Shown: in pieces, positions 60,979-64,000 of the stretch
Numbering within the stretch: position 1 is the stretch's first letter
How the letters are laid out: every line of letters starts with the position of its first letter
Source of the DNA: Novosphingobium aerophilum
Lineage (GTDB): Bacteria > Pseudomonadota > Alphaproteobacteria > Sphingomonadales > Sphingomonadaceae
Length of the DNA stretch: 64,000 nucleotides
Assembly (NCBI RefSeq): GCF_014230305.1
Contig: NZ_JACLAU010000001.1
Coordinates: forward strand, 124,001-188,000
Direction: 5' to 3'
Program-made: the position numbers and the translations under genes
The notes under the pieces: model-generated
Databases searched by the model: none
What the model saw: the letters and a program-made list of their open reading frames with translations, nothing else
Told to the model about the DNA's origin: nothing

Positions 60979-61692
60979 TCAATCGAGGTGGGTGAAATCG
61001 AATTGCGAGGTCGGGATGATGTCGGCCTTGGTGAAGTCGAGGAAGCCGTGGCAACTGTCCATCATCGCGGCGAGGTTGGCGTCGAACCGAGCCGGATCGC
61101 CCACGGCATCGAAGAATACCTCCGGCTGGGTCAGGGCCTCGAGCGGGAAGCACTCCTCGACGAAGGCGGCATAATCGGGGGCGCCCTCGGTCAGCGGGCG
61201 GACGAACAGGTTCTGGACATATTCGAAGTTGGACTGGGTCTCGATCGCCACCCGGGTGTGATGCGAATGCCAGTGGGCGATCGCCGCCTCGCGGGTCAGG
61301 TCCGGCCGGAACGCGATGAAGCTCGACTGGCTCCACCCCCAGGTCCGCGCGCCGGGCTGCACCGGATGGGCGGCATTCGCGATGATGGTCGATTCGCAGG
61401 CCAGCCACAGCGCGAAGCGGGCACTGTGCGCGGCCAGCACCGCGTCGATCGCACCGCGGAACCGGGCATTGGCCGAGGGCAGCCAGAATTGCACCACGGC
61501 ATCCTGCTGCGGGGCCTGCCACTGCTGTACCAGGCCGTCACCGGCGGCTATCGCGGCGTCGCGGAGGTTGAGCCGCAGACCGCGGGCGCCCGCCCGGTGG
61601 AGCGCGTCGGGCAGGCTCGCCAGCAGGCCTGCGCCGAAGGCCTCGCGGCTTTCGCCCGCCGGAGCCCATAGCGCGCCGATGACCTTTTCCAT
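60979..61692 (-). CDS. EthD domain protein
   Basis: A 237-aa protein with two ferredoxin-like (dimeric alpha-beta barrel) halves. The second half, RPDLTREAAIAHWHSHHTRV, is typical of EthD. EthD is required for P450-dependent ether (ETBE) degradation in Rhodococcus, where its role is unclear. Its presence in the same operon as a P450 and ferredoxin repeats that association. Confidence 0.85.
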   Translation of the reverse strand: MEKVIGALWAPAGESREAFGAGLLASLPDALHRAGARGLRLNLRDAAIAAGDGLVQQWQAPQQDAVVQFWLPSANARFRGAIDAVLAAHSARFALWLACESTIIANAAHPVQPGARTWGWSQSSFIAFRPDLTREAAIAHWHSHHTRVAIETQSNFEYVQNLFVRPLTEGAPDYAAFVEECFPLEALTQPEVFFDAVGDPARFDANLAAMMDSCHGFLDFTKADIIPTSQFDFTHLD

Positions 61693-61719
61693 CGCTCTCT
61701 CCCCGCCCGCAGGTTCCGC

Positions 61720-62481
61720 TCAGTCGAAGTTGGCCTGCCCGCCGTCGAGCGGAATCGTCGCCCCGGTGAGGTAACCGAGGTCCGGCCCGCACAGCGCGAC
61801 CAGCGCCCGCCCGATGTCGGTCTCGAGCCCGCCGACCCGGCCCAGCGGGATCGTGCGGAAGAACGCCGCCGCCTCTTCAGGGTTGTTCTCGATCCACCAC
61901 TTCAGCCCCGGCGATTCGGCATGGGGGGCGATGGTCAGGACACGGATGTTCTCGCCGCCCCATTCCGCCGCGGCGGCGCGGGTCAGCGAACGGATCGCCT
62001 GCTTGACCGCAGCATAGGCGCCATAGCCGGTCATGTCCCAGCGGATGCCGGCCGAGGAGCAGAAGTTCAGGATCGTCCCGCCGCCGCGCGCGACCATGTG
62101 CGGCCGGGCCAGCTTCATCAGGCGCAAGGTCGCCAGGGGGCCGGATTCGAACCCCGCCAGGAAGGCCTCGTCTGTCACGTCGTCGAGCTTGCCGAGCGGC
62201 ACCTCCTGGGCATTGTTGACCAGGATATCGATGCCGCCCAGTTCGGCCACGGTGCGACCGACCGCCGCGGCCAGATCGTCTGCCGCCTTGACGTTGCAGG
62301 CGAGGGGCAGGGCGGTGCCGCCGCGCTCGCGCACCAGCCGGGCCGTTTCCTCGACCTTTTCGGGGGTCCGTCCGCTCACCGCCACGGCCGCTCCGGCGGC
62401 TGCCATGGCCAGCGCCGTGCCCTGGCCGATCCCCTGTCCGGCCCCGGTGATCAATGCTACCTTGCCCGTCAGATCGGTCAT
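61720..62481 (-). CDS. SDR family oxidoreductase, first gene of P450 operon
   Basis: A 253-aa short-chain dehydrogenase: TGAGQGIGQG, NNAQ, CSSAGIRWDM, catalytic YAAVK, and PLDGGQANFD at the end. GGGAG precedes the ATG. The 156-bp gap upstream is divergent with the KstD-like flavoprotein and contains a clear inverted repeat. It is probably co-transcribed with EthD, DHRS1-like, P450 and ferredoxin genes. Confidence 0.92.
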   Translation of the reverse strand: MTDLTGKVALITGAGQGIGQGTALAMAAAGAAVAVSGRTPEKVEETARLVRERGGTALPLACNVKAADDLAAAVGRTVAELGGIDILVNNAQEVPLGKLDDVTDEAFLAGFESGPLATLRLMKLARPHMVARGGGTILNFCSSAGIRWDMTGYGAYAAVKQAIRSLTRAAAAEWGGENIRVLTIAPHAESPGLKWWIENNPEEAAAFFRTIPLGRVGGLETDIGRALVALCGPDLGYLTGATIPLDGGQANFD

Positions 62482-62543
62482 CGCTCTCCCTTCCGGCCCT
62501 CCTTCCGGACGAGGCCGCAGCGGTTCATCCGCTTGTCGAATGT

Positions 62544-62591
62544 CGTAGAATACCTTGTCGCATTCTACGCATGGAGTTGACACCATGGCAA
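62544..62591 (-). promoter_or_regulatory. Promoter of P450 operon with inverted-repeat operator
   Basis: On the minus strand TTGCCA (62591-62586), an 18-bp spacer and TAGAAT (62567-62562) form a good promoter for the SDR-P450 operon. CGTAGAAT (62544-62551) and ATTCTACG (62562-62569) are perfect inverse copies with 10 bp between; the second copy covers the -10 box, suiting repression. Confidence 0.65.
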
Positions 62592-62637
62592 GGGAGGCCG
62601 CAAGTTGCGTTTTGCATAAGGCAATGGACGGGATGCA

Positions 62638-64000
62638 ATGACGGGCAACTGGGACAAGGAAGTCGATGTGGTCGTCGTGGGCTCCGGCGCGGGCGGGATG
62701 CTCTCGGCGCTGGTCGCGGCGAAGAACCACGCGCAGGTGCTGATCGTCGAGAAGGACAAGCGCTGGGGCGGCACCAGCGCCACCTCGGGCGGCGGCATCT
62801 GGATTCCGGGGAGCGACCAGGCCAAGGCCGCCGGGTTCGAGGACAATCTGGACGACGCGTTCACCTATGTCCGCGCGCTGTCGGCCGACAACGTGCCCGA
62901 TGCCAACATCCGCGCCTTCATCGACAATGCCGCGCCGATGCTGCGCTGGCTGACCGCGAACACCCCGGTGGTCTACACCGCGCAGCCCTATCCGGATTAC
63001 CATGCCGAAAATCCCGGCGGATCGGTCACCGGCTTCCGCACGCACCTGCCCGAACTGCTCGACGGATCGAAGCTGGGGAATGACCTCAAGACGCAGCAAT
63101 TCCCCTCGCCCGCGGCAAGCCTGTTCGGCTATCTCAACTGGACCTTCGCCGAAACCTACCAGTTGCTTTACCGCAGCAAGGGCTGGGCGCTGGGGCTGGC
63201 GCGCAACATGGCCAAGTACTGGCTCGACTGGCCGCTGCGCTTCACCTCGGGCAAGGACCGGCGGCTGACCCTGGGCAATGCCCTGACCGGCGGCATCCGC
63301 ATGGCCCTCAACGAGGCGGGCGTGCCGCTGTGGCTGAACGCCCCGATGCGCGAGCTGGTGCGGGAGGATGGCCGCGTCGCCGGGATCGTGATCGAGCGGC
63401 AGGGCAAGCCCTTCCGCATCCGGGCTCGCAAGGGCGTGCTGATCGCCACCGGCGGGTTCGACAAGAACAAGGCGATGCGCGAGGCCCATGCCCCGCTCTA
63501 CACCCAGACCCACCTGTCGGGCGGGGTGAGCAGCAACACCGGCGACGGGATCCGCGCGGCAACCGCGCTGGGCGCGGCCACGCGCAACCTGCAGTCGGCC
63601 TGGGCGGCCCCGGTGTTCTACGTCCCCGGCGAGGATCGCGGCCGGCTCTGCACGATCGAGCGGGCCCTGCCCGGCTGCATCATGGTCAACCAGGCAGGCC
63701 AGCGCTACCTCAACGAGGCCGCGTCCTACCACGTCACCGGCCAGATCATGGCCCGCCGCCACCTGGAACATGGCGATGCCAGCCCGAGCTGGATGGTGTT
63801 CGACGGGCGCTACCGCCAGCAGTTCCCGATGGGCCCGCTGCTGCCGCTGGTGCCGGACTGGGCCCAGGCCGGGGCGGTCAAGACCATCCTCAAGAAGGGC
63901 CGCACGATCGAGGAGCTGGCCCGCGAGATGGGGGTCGATCCCGCCACCCTGGCGGTGACCATCGCGCGCTTCAACCAGTTCGCGGAGAAGGGCGAGGACC
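62638..64000 (+). CDS. KstD-like FAD-dependent dehydrogenase (3' end cut by window)
   Basis: The first 454 residues of a flavoprotein of the fumarate reductase/3-ketosteroid dehydrogenase family. VVVVGSGAGGMLSALVA binds FAD at residues 10-26, RWGGTSATSGGGIWIPG at 43-59 is typical of KstD proteins, and IATGGFDKN marks the later FAD contact. The protein should be about 540-580 aa, so most is present. KstD introduces a C1-C2 double bond in 3-ketosteroids; the substrate here may be another cyclic ketone. It is divergent from the P450 operon. Confidence 0.88.
   Translation, partial: MTGNWDKEVDVVVVGSGAGGMLSALVAAKNHAQVLIVEKDKRWGGTSATSGGGIWIPGSDQAKAAGFEDNLDDAFTYVRALSADNVPDANIRAFIDNAAPMLRWLTANTPVVYTAQPYPDYHAENPGGSVTGFRTHLPELLDGSKLGNDLKTQQFPSPAASLFGYLNWTFAETYQLLYRSKGWALGLARNMAKYWLDWPLRFTSGKDRRLTLGNALTGGIRMALNEAGVPLWLNAPMRELVREDGRVAGIVIERQGKPFRIRARKGVLIATGGFDKNKAMREAHAPLYTQTHLSGGVSSNTGDGIRAATALGAATRNLQSAWAAPVFYVPGEDRGRLCTIERALPGCIMVNQAGQRYLNEAASYHVTGQIMARRHLEHGDASPSWMVFDGRYRQQFPMGPLLPLVPDWAQAGAVKTILKKGRTIEELAREMGVDPATLAVTIARFNQFAEKGED

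Noticed and set aside
61720..63771. N-terminal extension of the SDR by about 430 codons
   Set aside because: Antisense to the KstD-like gene; a good ribosome-binding site supports the start at 62481.
1..64000. CRISPR array, prophage, tRNA or rRNA genes
   Set aside because: No regularly spaced repeats, phage structural genes, cloverleaf-like segments or rRNA-like stretches were seen. A tRNA scan was not possible here.

Overview
The window is GC-rich DNA (about two thirds G+C by eye) from an alphaproteobacterium, most likely a Novosphingobium/Sphingomonas-like member of the Sphingomonadales. The evidence is the lrp-astADB arginine module, ChrA, many SDR/Rieske/P450 catabolic genes, and a pair of extragenic repeats of the CTTCGACAGGCTCAG type that I recall as common in sphingomonads. 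No rRNA, tRNA, CRISPR array, intact insertion sequence or replication origin was seen. The taxonomic call is inference.

Region 1 (1-10.5 kb): the 5' end of a chemoreceptor gene, an AlkK-like acyl-CoA ligase, a LysE-type exporter, a GNAT acetyltransferase, and two small, translationally coupled paralogous proteins of unknown function. A divergent pair of fusion proteins follows: GH1 glycosidase-like + RmlD-like reductase, facing glycosyltransferase + UDP-galactopyranose mutase.

Region 2 (10.5-21.1 kb): two free-standing GH1-like paralogs, one of which has lost the catalytic acid/base pair, and an aldose epimerase overlapping the other. A minus-strand acyl-CoA set lies between them: an APH-type kinase next to an acyl-CoA dehydrogenase (compare ACAD10/11 and LvaA/LvaC), an MDR reductase, a small Rieske protein and a VOC protein. 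Then come YbaK, an SDR and an enoyl-CoA hydratase/isomerase.

Region 3 (21.1-34.1 kb): chromate transporter ChrA, an HU protein with a strong terminator, a PAS-GGDEF-EAL gene broken by two frameshifts, an S41-like hydrolase, a FucP-like sugar transporter, a CsbD-like small protein, and the tightly coupled astA-astD-astB-M20 hydrolase operon. A divergent Lrp/AsnC regulator shares an 18-bp perfect palindrome with it. An IS3-family orfA remnant closes the region.

Region 4 (34.1-64 kb) is a catabolic island of several minus-strand operons separated by regulators and divergent promoters. (a) CoA ligase, amidohydrolase, SDR, KshA-like Rieske oxygenase, amidase. (b) A six-gene operon of Zn-dehydrogenase, sulfotransferase, DUF1214 protein, TIM-barrel isomerase, Gfo/Idh/MocA oxidoreductase and SDR, divergent from a TetR regulator. 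(c) A six-gene operon of SDR, SnoaL-like protein, atypical epimerase, HSL-type esterase, Coq4-like protein and D-aminoacylase-like amidohydrolase. (d) SDR, EthD, DHRS1-like SDR, cytochrome P450 and its [2Fe-2S] ferredoxin, divergent from a KstD-like flavoprotein cut by the window end. A LuxR-type regulator and two DUF1214 paralogs are also present. Together they suggest oxidative catabolism of a polycyclic, steroid- or terpenoid-like compound, perhaps delivered as a glycoside or ester. The substrate cannot be read from sequence. This island is the best candidate for an undescribed pathway.
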